From the NCBI GenBank assembly GCA_949987705.1, contig OX465281.1, forward strand, positions 190,451,112-190,515,111: a DNA stretch of 64,000 nt, in the 5' to 3' direction. Positions 43,804 through 57,909 of this stretch are shown here, in pieces. The translations under genes and the position numbers were made by a program. The DNA is from Thereva unica. Its lineage: Eukaryota > Arthropoda > Insecta > Diptera > Therevidae. How positions within the stretch are numbered: position 1 is the first letter of the stretch; every line of letters starts with the position of its first letter. The notes beneath the pieces were generated by a model, which saw only the letters and a list, made by a program, of their open reading frames with translations, was not told where the DNA came from and ran no database searches.

Positions 43804-44297
43804 TGGGGCCCATTCACGGGCCAACTAGTTGCCCAAACTGAGTTGTGTAAAAAGTTGTTGTTTTGCCACAAACGCTTCAACTGAGTTGATATTTCAACTG
43901 TCAATTCGATATTTTATAGGCAATTTCAAAGTTAAATGAAATTGTAGAAAACCCGCGACTAAGTTTTATAATAATAAAAATTGGAGAAAGATGATTTTTT
44001 AGATTAATTATAATTTTTTTAAATTATTAATATGAATATTTATATTTTTTAAAATATAAATTAAATTCTAAAAGTATAAATTATGAAAATAATTTAATAT
44101 TATGTGAACTTTCATAATTTAAATTAAAAATAATGCAAAATAAACTTGCAAAAAAAACTATATTCTTCGAAAGATTTTGATTTATCCCAACTGAAACCCC
44201 AACTGTCAAATAAGTTTGCCAACTGCCCCACACACGATGCGATTCAGTGACAACACAACTCAGTTTGGACAACTAGTTGGCTTGTGGATGGGCCCCA
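43804..44297. mobile_element. 494-bp MITE with TTA duplication inside piggyBac
   Basis: Ends TGGGGCCCATTCACGGGCC and its near complement are flanked by TTA (43801-43803, 44298-44300). The arms continue through CAACTAGTTG and AACTGAGTTGTG for about 45 bases. TTA suggests Harbinger mobilisation. Confidence 0.9.
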
Positions 44298-45022
44298 TTA
44301 GAAAAGGTGTGCTTGAGTCGTCCGTCGCGCGATATTTTTGTGTTTTCGAAGCGGGGCGGAATCAGAGTCGATATCAGGGAATTTTCTTACTACGCAGTTT
44401 GCGGATTGAGTGTGGTGCGGTCGCGGTGCGTTTAGAATTTTTGCAAAAGCACAATTTTTTTATTGTGAACGATTTCGTTTCGTGTGTTTGTATTCTGTTA
44501 CATTGTCGAAAAAGGATAAGGTGGTTGAAGGGTATGTATTGAAGCGAGACAGATATATATTGTTGTGTGCATTCCTTTCGACCTCCAGGGGTTCTTTCCA
44601 ATAAGAACAAGAAGGTGATTTCCAATAAGACTAAGAAACAAATAGACCCCAGGGATAAGACATATTCATGTCTACTGTCGAGAAGCCATGGCACTTCCCG
44701 TCTTTTTTTTCCTTCCTTTTTATGTCAAACTTAAATTTAAAGTTAGTTTTGTTTCTGAATTCATCGAATAAAGATTGTAATAACATTCTCCCGCAAGTTT
44801 TCTTTACCCTTAAACGTAGAATACTTTAATTACTTTAGGTACAGCGAACATATAGTTATAGGTAATTTCACTGTTTATAAATTCAAGATTAAATTCTGTG
44901 TTATTGCTTAAATATTTTTATGACTCTGGTTGGTTAGTTGCTTTTAGACCACCTTAGCTGCTTTGATATAAAATGTACATTATATGCTGACAATTTCAAA
45001 TATTTATGTTGGTTTAGACAAA

Positions 45023-46796
45023 ATGAGTAGACCACTCACAGAAAAGGAAATAGCTACAGCTTTAGAGCTTGAAGTTGAAGAAAATGATGTTGTTTTTGAA
45101 AACCGTGGAGATGAATATGACCATGTGAGTAACCATGAAGATTCTGACGAGGAAAATATTCATGAATTGCAAGAATCTGCTGAAGCGCAAGAAACTGATG
45201 GTTCAGATTCAGAAATGGTGGAACCACTCATTAATCTGACTTCGAGAGGAATCTATAAGGGCAAGGATGGCATCGTTTGGCGAAAATTTCCTCCAAATAC
45301 CCCAATTCGCACTAGGTCTGAAAATATTGTCAGCGGAGTACCAGGAGTTCAACTTCGTGCTAAAAATGCATTGCTTGAAGTAGGCTGCTTTCAACTTTTT
45401 GTAACCGAACATATGCCAAATGAGATACTGATCCACACTAACCACAAAGTGAGAATGGCTAGAATGAACCAGAGTGGTTCTAATGAATATGCTTATTCAG
45501 AAACAGATATAGCCGAGCTGAAGGCAGTGATTGGATTGCTTTTTCTCGCAGGAATTTCCAAATCTGGAAGACAAAACTTGCAAGACCTTTGGTCAGATGA
45601 CGGGACTGGTATCGAAATCTTCCGTTTGACGATGAGCTTGAGAAGATTTACGTTTATAGTAAATTGCCTGAGATTCGATGATGCCGACAGCCGTGAAGAA
45701 AGAAAAGCTTTGGACAAATTAGCACCAATCAGGCAAATTTTTGAGGACTTCATTGATAATTGCAAGAGCCATTACACTCCTTATGAAAACCTGACCATAG
45801 ACGAAGAACTGGTAGCATTTCGCGGCCGATGCAGCTTCCGCCAATATATACCAAGTAAACCGGCGAAGTATGGCTTAAAAATTATTGCTCTGGTTGATGC
45901 CATGAGATACTACTCCTTGAACATGGAAATATATCTGGGAGTACAGCCAGATGGGCCGTACACCGTAAGTAAAAAGCCACACGATGTTGTAGATCGCTTG
46001 GTGCAACCTATATCTCAAACTGGGCGAAATGTCACTATGGATAATTGGTTTACTAGCTATGCTACAATACAACATCTATTGGACAATCACAATTTGACTT
46101 CTGTGGGTACCTTGAAGTCCAACAAAACTTGCATTCCTCAGAATTTCAAAAAACGTCGAGAAATCAACACTACACTCTTTGGATTTCAGAAAGACTTGAC
46201 AATTTTGTCATACGTCCCAAAGCGTAACAAAAATGTTTTCCTGCTTTCCTCTCTCCTCATGATGGCAAAATTGATCCTGAAACAGGAGACCAGCAAAAGC
46301 CGGAAATAATAACATTTTATAATAAGACCAAAAGCGGGGTCGACACCGTAGACAAACTGATACGCACCTATGATGTGTCCAGAAACTCACAGAGATGGCC
46401 ACTTACGGTTTTTTTTGGATCCTCAATACAGCGGCTGTAAATGCAAAAATAATTCATATGCTGAATACACCAGACTCAACTTCCACAAGAAGAAGATTTC
46501 TGAAAAACTTGGGCTTGGCACTGATACGCCCCCATTTAACCGAAAGGAAAACCAAGCAAAGCATTTCTGTGAATCTCCGCAAACGAATTGGGACCTGGCT
46601 TGGTAAAGAAGAAGCACCACCAAGCAAGAAATCGTATTATGGTGTAAAGAGTCGTTGTTACTTATGCTCAAGAATCAAAGATCGCAAATCAAAACTTATC
46701 TGTGTCATCTGTAGCGGCCACATTTGCATGGAACATACAAATCTTGTGTGTGATACTTGCTTCCAAAGAGATGGCCGAGAACTTGATGTAGAGTGA
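45023..46796 (+). pseudogene. piggyBac transposase with two frameshifts
   Basis: The start is probably MSRPLTEKEIATAL at 45023 (an upstream in-frame ATG at 44984 is less typical). An acidic N-terminus is followed by the DDE_Tnp_1_7 domain: LTIDEELVAFRGRC (first Asp), VTMDNWFTSYAT (second Asp) and, in the next frame, KSGVDTVDKLIRTYDVSRN (third Asp). The C-terminal cysteine-rich finger is CYLCSRIKDRKSKLICVIC followed by CMEHTNLVCDTC. The frame breaks at about 46245-46255 and again in a T8 run at 46409-46416. All catalytic residues and the zinc ligands survive, so inactivation is recent. The enzyme excises precisely at TTAA. Confidence 0.9.
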
Positions 46797-47289
46797 TTCC
46801 TTTTTGTATGCCAAAGATAAATATATCCTTAAGTGCCTTAAAAGTAATTGGCGATAAATCATATTTTAAGTTATATATAAGTTTTTGTTTAAAATCCAAT
46901 GGAGGTTAATTTTTGTTTGACATTTTTAAGAGTTTTTGAATAATTTAATAAAAATACTAATTTACTAAAACTATTTTTTTATCTTTTTCTTAATAATGTA
47001 GAATAATAGTATTTCAACCGAATCATAGCAAAAAAAAATAAGTTTTATATCATTTTCTGAGATAAAATATTATTTGAAATGAGGGGGTCTGTCAGACCCC
47101 ACCAGGCATGCGGTGTGATTTTCATCCACCAGGCATGCGAAGGGTTAAGCTCAAAAACGCTGGCTGGAAAATTTAATCCTATTTCCTTCAGAACCATGGA
47201 ACTATCCTGAAATTTTTACACAATTTTCCTCACACACACAGATACATAAAACAAATAATTTAAATGGGGGACATTAGCTTTTTATTTTT

Positions 47290-49190
47290 ATACCACGTTC
47301 ACATCGCCTCGAAAACACGTGTTTTCAAGTAAGTGTTTTCGCAAAACGAATGAGCCGTTCACATCGTCTTTCTTGTTTTCGAGTGACAGTTAAAAGAGTT
47401 ACGGAAAAATGTCGTGTGCAGAGTTAACGGTAATGAGTTTGAATAAAAACAATATAATAAATGAAATAAATGCAGCATCGCAGAGATGTTTGTTAAAATT
47501 ACTAATAAGGAAAAAGCGGAGATTGGCAAAACAAATACTGGTAATAAAAATAACATTATCTATAGAAAAAAACAAAAATTGAGCCAAGTCCGCCAAGGAA
47601 TTGGACAAAATTCAGTTTGGTCAAATCAATGACGCTTTGTAGGTACTAATTTTAAGTATGCTAAAGCAAAAGAATGGGTGGTTTTAAGTCAATTCCGCGG
47701 CGGAGTTCCCATTGAAAACTTTACGCGGTTGAACTTATTGCTTTTCGTTTGAGGAAAATTCATTTCTTTTTTCAATTAATAAATGAATTATTTGTTTAAA
47801 CATTAGCCTGTAGTGGCTTCAATAATTTATGCAATACATTCGAACTATATTTTGATTAAAGTAGGTGGCGTAACTATTTCATTTAATCGGTGTAATTATT
47901 TTTATTTAACTTCATTATTTAATTCTTTATACTACAATCTATGTTGAGTAAAAGAAAACGCAATTAAATCAATTTTACACTTATGATTGATACAATGTGT
48001 GTGAAATAGTAAAGCAGGAATAAATTTTGCTTTGATGAATTATAATGTAATATCAATGGAACCATTGAGGCACTTTAGCATCACACATAAGTATGGTAGC
48101 ACCTGCTTAAAAAAACAATTAGTCATAAAGACTGATCCCTTTTGTATTGTTGGGAATTTTCATGTCGATTTTCTATATCGACTTCTTCCGATTTTTTTTA
48201 ATGTTTTTTGATTAGATCATTATTCATTCTAATTTCCTTTAATATTTGAGTCTGATAATTACTCATTTTTCCTTTTTTAGATGTAGCACCTCCAGATGTT
48301 GAAAGTTGGTCCTTTGATGCAGACTCCGTTGCGGTGACGCGTGAATATTTAGTTGCAGCACCCGCAGATGTTGAAGACTGGTCTTCTGATGCAACCTCTG
48401 TGACGGTTGGGTTATCCGGCAATTCATCTACGTCACCCCAATCTATCGGGGGATAATTTTTATCTCCTCTTCCCGAAATGAATTACAACTGCTAATTGTA
48501 AAAACGTTTTCATTAGATTAAAAGTAATTTTGAAAATTATGCTATCTTCTATCATTTCCTCCACATTGTTACATTTAAAACTCCCCATAAATTGGTTTAT
48601 TTTATTAAATAAATGCCAATTTGATGGGGAGCCACCAGACGGTCCTATTTGGGCCTTTTCACTTCTGCAAGCATACATGATAGGTATAAACAATTATATG
48701 TATACAAAATATTACTGTAATAAAATTATTTATTACCGATATCGGGTTGTCAGGTTGAGGAGTTTTGATTTAATTTCTTCAACTGAAATAATTAAATTAG
48801 ATTTCTCCAACTCCGCCTTGATATCCATAAGCACATGACTGTTTTTTCGCTGGCCACGCAATGACTCAATGTGGTTTTCCCATATTGAAACCAGCAAATT
48901 TTCTTCATGCTCACCCCAAATCCTTCTTTTTTTATATTTCCTCTTGGGACATTCCATAACTTTTTAATTATTTCACACACAATTATTTCAAAGGCAAAAT
49001 AAGAAATGTCAGTTCAACGGAAAATGACAAGCTTATAACCAGTGGTGAACGCTGAATTGGGTTCGTGTCCACACTTTTCTTGTTTTCGAGCTCGTTTTTA
49101 TCGAAAACAGCTTCCCAAGTTGTTTTCGATTTGTATGGGAAAACATTCGTTTTCGATTGTGTTTTTGTCGACAAAAATATAAAGGGGGGG
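47290..49190. mobile_element. Harbinger-like element region (ends not resolved)
   Basis: The stretch begins near CACGTTCACATCGCCTCG and ends near GTTTTCGATTGTGTTTTTG. Both ends are rich in GTTTTCGA and CGAAAAC motifs, and a minus-strand Myb/SANT-like gene lies inside. A plus-strand frame at 47409 (MSCAELTVMSLNKN) may be the start of a second, decayed gene. Exact terminal repeats and target duplication were not found. Confidence 0.4.
48198..48957 (-). CDS. Myb/SANT-like DNA-binding protein, three putative exons
   Basis: The minus strand starts MECPKRKYKKRRIWGEHEEN and continues LLVSIWENHIESL, LMDIKAELEKSN and KSKLLNLTTRYR. That is a trihelix Myb/SANT-like domain with regularly spaced Trp. A second frame (about 48690-48560) reads KAQIGPSGGSPSNWHLFNKI, the usual continuation after a short intron. 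A third (48422-48198) is a Ser/Thr-rich tail ending in a basic helix. Harbinger elements encode a separate Myb-like protein of this layout that aids nuclear import and end binding of the transposase; MADF-type host regulators are an alternative. Splice sites are not proven. Confidence 0.55.
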
Positions 49191-49640
49191 GGCTATCTTT
49201 GCCCGTTTACGAGATAGGGCGCTTTGAATCTTGCTTTTGAGGAAAAAATGTGGTTTAATGTTTTAGAATTAAACAAGAACAACACTCACTATCCAAAAAT
49301 AGGATATCTTTGTAGTCGTAAGGAATGCGGCTTCCATTTCAATACTAAAAATAAAAGTGGCTTATTTTTAAAAAAATATTAAAATAAGAATTATTCCCAC
49401 TTTTTTCACTTTAATTCAAGTGCATAAGTGCAAGTGCATAGCATTCTGCCTAAGTAAGTAAAATACAGATGCCCAGTCGATTAGGCGAAACATGTTCCAC
49501 GTTGTCGAAAGCCATTAATCCAAGTAAAATATTAAATTCTACGATGTGCCAGAATATGAAATGAATGTGGAGAGCGGTGTCTGCATTGCAGCATTGAAAC
49601 GCAATCTCTCACACTCGTCGTAGGTATTTTGCTTCACACA
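49191..49640. other. no gene recognised
   Basis: AT-rich intergenic sequence without domain or repeat features that I can name. Confidence 0.35.
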
Positions 49641-50012
49641 CTGTTGAATTATACGCTGCTGCTTGTTGCTGGAGCTCGACCAAAAGTTGCCATGCTCAAG
49701 CCAGCTACATGTGTACAATTGCCAGGAAAAGGGTTCGCTACAAAAGTGCGCGTGGCGGAAGTTTTGAGACTTTAACCCAGGCCCATCGTGCACCCAAGTT
49801 TTCACTTCAAAAAGGCCCCGACCGAATATTACGAAAACTTTTCAGATTATATTTTCGTGAATACGCTTCGAAAGCAACTCAACACTTGCGTACTCACACA
49901 CACACAAAAACATACCTCTTCTCAAATTTATGCTTAAAATGCTATTGGGATCTTGAAAAATGTAAATACGTTGAAAATTACTATTTCGATTACAATAACT
50001 TCCCCATAAACT
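49641..50012. repeat. mosaic of two dispersed repeats
   Basis: 49645-49810 matches 26640-26868. From about 49815 the sequence switches to the ACCGAATATT...CTTTTCAGATTATAT unit and the AATACGTTGAAA...ATAACTTCC end found at 16730-17112. The second part is the terminal arm of the element family at 11445-17112. Confidence 0.7.
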
Positions 50013-50525
50013 GAGAGGTTAAAAATATAAAGTGACAACAAACAAACGCTCCCTAGCGGTGTAAAAGATTTAAAAAAAATTTAGCAGGAGCTAACATACT
50101 GACAAAGACGTGGAATATGCCTACTGAAGAGACCACGTGATAAACAACGTACCAGATGGAACTCTACCTTGCTGTGGTCTTCTTGAACCAGTGGGGTCGG
50201 TCAGTTTAAATTTTAATTAACACACGTTCGGATTCCGACCATACAACTTTAAATTACTATTTCGATTACAATAACTTCCCCATAAACTGAGAGGTTAAAA
50301 ATATAAAGTGACAACAAACAAACGCTCCCTAGCGGTGTAAAAGATTTAAAAAAATTTAGCAGGAGCTAACATACTGACAAAGACGTGGAATATGCCTACT
50401 GAAGAGACCACGTGATAAACAACGTACCAGATGGAACTCTACCTTGCTGTGGTCTTCTTGAACCAGTGGGGTCGGTCAGTTTAAATTTTAATTAACACAC
50501 GTTCGGATTCCGACCATACAACTTT
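49975..50525 (+). repeat. 276-bp tandem duplication, two nearly identical copies
   Basis: 49975-50250 and 50251-50525 are the same sequence apart from one base in an A-run. The unit spans the end of a repeat arm (ATAACTTCCCCATAAACTG) and unique DNA ending CGACCATACAACTTTA. The near identity implies a recent event. Confidence 0.9.
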
Positions 50526-51099
50526 ATTTTTCTTACAATATATTTACAATATTGTTTCACGAAACATTAACTATTAAAACATGCACTCCGACGGGAGATA
50601 CCATTAATAAATTATAATTTTAATGGATGATAAATCTTTTCGGAGCAGATTCTGAAAACGGACTGACGTCTGATAAAAAACAAAAACCCTCGCCTATTTT
50701 CTTAGAATATTATTCAACAAAAATAGGCGAGTGTTTCGCACAAAGTGTAGGGAGTACAGTAAACTAAACTGCTCCTACAACCTCTTAAGGTGGTGTGGAG
50801 ACGAGTTCTTATACAAAGCCTTGAAATTGTACCTAATTAATATTTTCATTTTATGCAGTCGGTAATTAATTAAGTCAGTCATGAGCTTAGACCGAATCAT
50901 TTTAGATGTTCAGTTAGTCAGCGGAGTTAATGGACAGCTGTTTGTTAAGGAGTTGGCATTTTTACGCCATGGATCACTTATATCGGACTATAGTATTTTA
51001 AGATAAATTCAACTATAGCTAGATTAAGATAGAACAATGGCGATATTGGCTACGACGAATCCGTTAAACTGGCAAATTGATCGAATTCAACAATTTATG
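50526..51099. other. no gene; flank or start of the LTR element
   Basis: No coding sequence. A pair of inverted pieces (CTCGCCTATTTT near 50690 and AAAATAGGCGAG near 50720) forms a hairpin. ACGAATCCGTTAAACTG at 51056 also occurs at the LTR end (51547). Confidence 0.4.
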
Positions 51100-51575
51100 T
51101 GAAAGGTAATACTAAAACTAACCCAGTGTTCCAGAAACTTCGAAACATCCTACCCCATCCATGGCAAAACGACTTTGTTGGGTTTTGAATTCACGATTTA
51201 TCCACTATGCGCCATCTGTTAGATTCTAGATCTATAAAAAAGGAAACTAGACTATGAACTAGAAAATGGCCGAAAGTTTCAGAAGTTAGATAAAGGGGGA
51301 GCTCGGATATATAAAAGGGACTTGCACACGCTTAGAAAGTCAGTTTTGATTCGGAGAGTGATGAAAGTTCTCTAAAGTGACAAAAGTGACCGAATGCGAA
51401 TTAAAAAGCGATAAATAGAGTTTAATAGTGTGAGATATTAAATTGCAAGGGATTATAGTTAACTTTAAGAATTGTGTTTGTGATTGAATTGTGATCAGTT
51501 TTTAATAAATAAGTTTTTATGTGAATATTTAAAATTTGTACTCCTACGAATCCGTTAAACTGTAAAAACGTAACA
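51100..51575 (+). repeat. 5' LTR (left end uncertain)
   Basis: From about 51260 the sequence matches the 3' copy at 57375-57909 plus 59767-59829 (CTAGAAAATGG, TAGATAAAGG, GAGATATTAAATTGCAAG, TAATAAATAAGTTTTT). It ends AAAACGTAACA at 51575, directly before a primer binding site. The left end was not located precisely. Confidence 0.65.
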
Positions 51576-51577
51576 AT

Positions 51578-51595
51578 TGGTGTCAGAAGTGGGAT
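51578..51595 (+). other. retroelement primer binding site, tRNA-Leu type
   Basis: TGGTGTCAGAAGTGGGAT lies two bases after the LTR and is complementary to a tRNA 3' end of leucine type, the minus-strand primer site. Confidence 0.75.
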
Positions 51596-51732
51596 TAATT
51601 AAAAGTAGAGTGAAATACGTAGACTTCAAAAACAATTGTAACTAGAATTTTGATTTTGTGCGTGAGAACACATAATAATAGTCTTTTGTGACATAATAAT
51701 AAAATGGGTCGAAAATTAGTGATTTTCGCACT

Positions 51733-51846
51733 GTGAAGTTGAAATGGGAATTAAGTAAACGCTCGAGGTCAACGGCAAGGGCTAAAAATTATCTAATCGC
51801 CCTGCATCGAGAAGCTTTAGTGAACGAGGTAAAGGATTCTGAAACC
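51733..51846 (+). pseudogene. LTR retroelement gag, first fragment
   Basis: A frame with KLKWELSKRSRSTARAKNYL and IALHREALVNEVKDSE starts downstream of the primer site and is cut by a hAT at 51847. It continues, decayed, from 56220. An N-terminal helical gag region is the likely identity, judged by position. Confidence 0.5.
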
Positions 51847-52228
51847 ACTGGCGGATCCAGGGGCCCCATTCCCCCCCCCCCTCGAAGATATTTGTTCAAC
51901 TTAAAAAACAAGACAGATGAAATAAAAATTAACACTTTTTATTTTGTGATTATGATTTAATTTGCTAAAATCTGTTTTCATTTTGAGATCAACAAATCTT
52001 TGGATTTCGTTTCTGCTAATAAATAACTAATTGGATGTTGTGCCTACATACTAGCCACTAATTACGCTTTTTCATGGTATTCTTTCTGTTGCATAACACT
52101 TCATGACCATAAAAAAACAAGAAATGATACTTTTCCCTTTTAATTATTAAATTTTTATGTTCTCCTGAGTATCATTATTAAATAATAAAATTTTAGTGAT
52201 AGATTCAAAACATGTTCCACCGAAGTAA

Positions 52229-55867
<3,639 letters not shown>

Positions 55868-56227
55868 AGAGCTACAATTTGATGCCTCTGTTTAAGCTTT
55901 TTTTTTTTTTTTTTTTAAAAAGGTTAAAAATGAGTGATGGAAATTTATGTCTCTACAGACATCTTATATCTTATCACTTATTTTCTCCTACATTCGAAGA
56001 AAAATTTTGTCAGCAATGTCAATCAGCAGTCCATTCCTATATGTCAGTGGTAATAGAATGGAGCGTTTTTTTTTATCATAATATTTGTGCAACAGTTACC
56101 ATTCAGTAAAAACACTACATGAAATAGTCATTAAATAATTTAATAAAATTTATTACGGAAAAAAGGGGGGTAGAAATATAAGTGCCCTCCCTGTATAAAT
56201 TTTCTAGATCTGCCCTTGCCTGAAACC

Positions 56228-56914
56228 TACATGTTTGAAGGCGAGGTAGAATAAGAGCCAGAAGAAGCAACAGTGAGTATGACACAACTTTTAAAGACAT
56301 TGATGGTGATAAAGGAGGAGCAAGATCGATCGTCAGCAGCGCAAGAACGGTCATCAGCAGCGCAATAACGTGCATCAGCAGATATGGAGGGCGCACATCA
56401 GCAGAGATGAAGGAAGCGACAGTCGAGATGAAGGAAGCGCAAGAACGGTCATCAGCGGAGATGAAAGAAACAAAAGAACATTCGAAAACAGAGATCAAGG
56501 CGGAAGAGTTGGCGTTAAAATATGAACAAAAAATGTTAACAGTGGTTCATGATCGTTTGATCGTAGAGCTCAAAAAGTCTATGAAAGTATAGAGGACCCA
56601 GCTGGAACAGAAAATCGAATTAATGTCACTTTCGGTTGCAAGAGGTTTATCGACTTCAGCGAAATAGAGTTCCAGGAGAAATTTTACAGCAACTGTATGC
56701 CGATATCAAGAGGCTGGTGCATTTGGCCAATCCTAGTTTCGGTCAAGACTACATCAAAGAAATAGCAGGAGAGGCTTTCTATAATTCTTTTGCCGACAGA
56801 CAGTCAGATTGGACGGGAAGGAGACTACCGCCGAAGTTTTGGCATATGCTCTGGCATACGAGACAGAAAAGCAAGCAACAAGGAGTACACTCTACCACAG
56901 ATGAATCAATATGA
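56228..56914 (+). pseudogene. LTR retroelement gag, second fragment
   Basis: After the hAT, stop-broken frames carry repeated K/E-rich units (EMKEAQERSSAEMKETKEHS) and a tail with GEILQQLYADIKRLVHLANP, then YIKEIAGEAFYNSFAD. The latter resembles the capsid C-terminal region of gypsy-type Gag. Pol is absent between here and the 3' LTR, so the element is internally deleted. Confidence 0.6.
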
Positions 56915-57370
56915 CTGAGAACATTTGCCAACGAATCAACAGCTCGGACGTACCTGGTCCTGGTCGAGCCATATAGGTACAAAGCACGGTATACAGAAAC
57001 ATAAGGTAGCGTAAAAGAGACGACAGCTTCGAATACCGTGAAAAGTGGGCGCCTAGAGACGTCAGCCCTAATGCAGAAACAACAACAACGGCTTCAATTT
57101 TAAATGGAAAGCGGGCCCCACGTGACGTCAGCACTAGAATATCGTTTACGATATACAGTCTTTTACACTACCATGCTCTGAAAAATGTGGACAACGGCAG
57201 AAAGGCGACCAGCGGGATTTGGTGGGGAAATTCCCATGCCCTGATGTCTTTGCCAACATTACCCAACTGCAGCGAAGCAATAACAGCCTTATCATCGAGG
57301 AGAAGTTAGTACTATGAATAGAAGCTTATCGTAAAATTCGTCTTTCTTCGCGTCCGTGTTGGTCTCGGTT
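56915..57370. other. residual retroelement internal DNA
   Basis: No intact frame. Probably gag-end sequence joined by deletion to the 3' LTR at about 57371. Confidence 0.35.
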
Positions 57371-57413
57371 GGCGCAACTAGAAAATGGGCGAAAGTTCCA
57401 GAAGATAGATAAA

Positions 57414-57672
57414 ATGAACGTCAAGCTAGCGGCGGTTGCACTGAAAAGCGGCGAAGTTAAAACTCAACTCTATTTAAAAATAAAAAGCTAATGTCCCTCA
57501 TTTAAATTATTTGTTTTATGTATCTATATGTGTGAGGAAGATTGTGTAAAAATTTCAGGATAGTTCCATGGTTCTGAAGGAAATAGGATTATAATTTTCC
57601 AGCCAGCGTTTTTGAGCTTAATTACAAAGTCACGGCCCTTTTCAGTGCAACCGCCGCTAGCTTGACGTTCAT
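57414..57672. mobile_element. 259-bp MITE related to the large transposon's ends, 8-bp duplication
   Basis: Termini ATGAACGTCAAGCTAGCGGC and complement are flanked by TAGATAAA at 57406-57413 and 57673-57680. The sister LTR has a single TAGATAAA at 51287-51294, the empty site. The interior matches the 26.87-kb inverted repeat unit, so the MITE is a deletion derivative of the element at 25610-47285. Confidence 0.92.
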
Positions 57673-57909
57673 TAGATAAAGGGGGGCTTAGATATTAAAC
57701 GGCTTTTGAAAGTCAGTTTGATTTGAAAAGCGAATAAATCGTTCTCAAGTGATAAAAGTAACCTAAAGCGTAAAGTGGTGATTGAAAAGTGAAAAATATA
57801 ATTTAATAGTCTGAGATATTAAATTGCAAGTGATTATAGTGAACTTTAAGAATTGTGTTTGTTTTGAATTGTGTTTGGTTTCTAATAAATAAGTTTTTGT
57901 GTGAATATA

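Larger units (their letters stand above)
43163..47144 (+). mobile_element. piggyBac-family transposon, 3982 bp
   Basis: TTAA at 43159-43162 and 47145-47148 flanks 19-bp perfect inverted ends CCCTTCGCATGCCTGGTGG. The subterminal repeats contain further copies of CCACCAGGCAT and GGGTCTG. It carries one transposase gene on the plus strand and a nested MITE in its 5' region. It interrupts the right inverted repeat of the large transposon. Confidence 0.95.
25610..47285 (+). mobile_element. large DNA transposon with long inverted repeats carrying USP, DDE and Ulp1-like genes, heavily interrupted
   Basis: About 310 bases at 26870-27182 recur inverted at 42973-43158 plus 47149-47285 (split there by piggyBac), enclosing decayed plus-strand genes for a ubiquitin-specific protease, a DDE transposase and an Ulp1-like protease. 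The sequence ATGAACGTCAAGC at 25610, matching the ends of the 259-bp MITE at 57414, suggests the original left tip is at 25610, with other DNA inserted at 25690-26868. The right tip is missing beyond 47285. After subtracting insertions, the body from the 26.87-kb repeat to 47285 is about 5.6 kb. The 8-bp duplication of the related MITE and the protein motifs suggest a Mutator-like element; this is inference. Confidence 0.6.

Noticed and set aside
43497..43841. 114-codon frame with a hydrophobic segment in the piggyBac 5' region
   Set aside because: It runs into the TTA-flanked MITE and overlaps subterminal DNA; no family match, so treated as chance.
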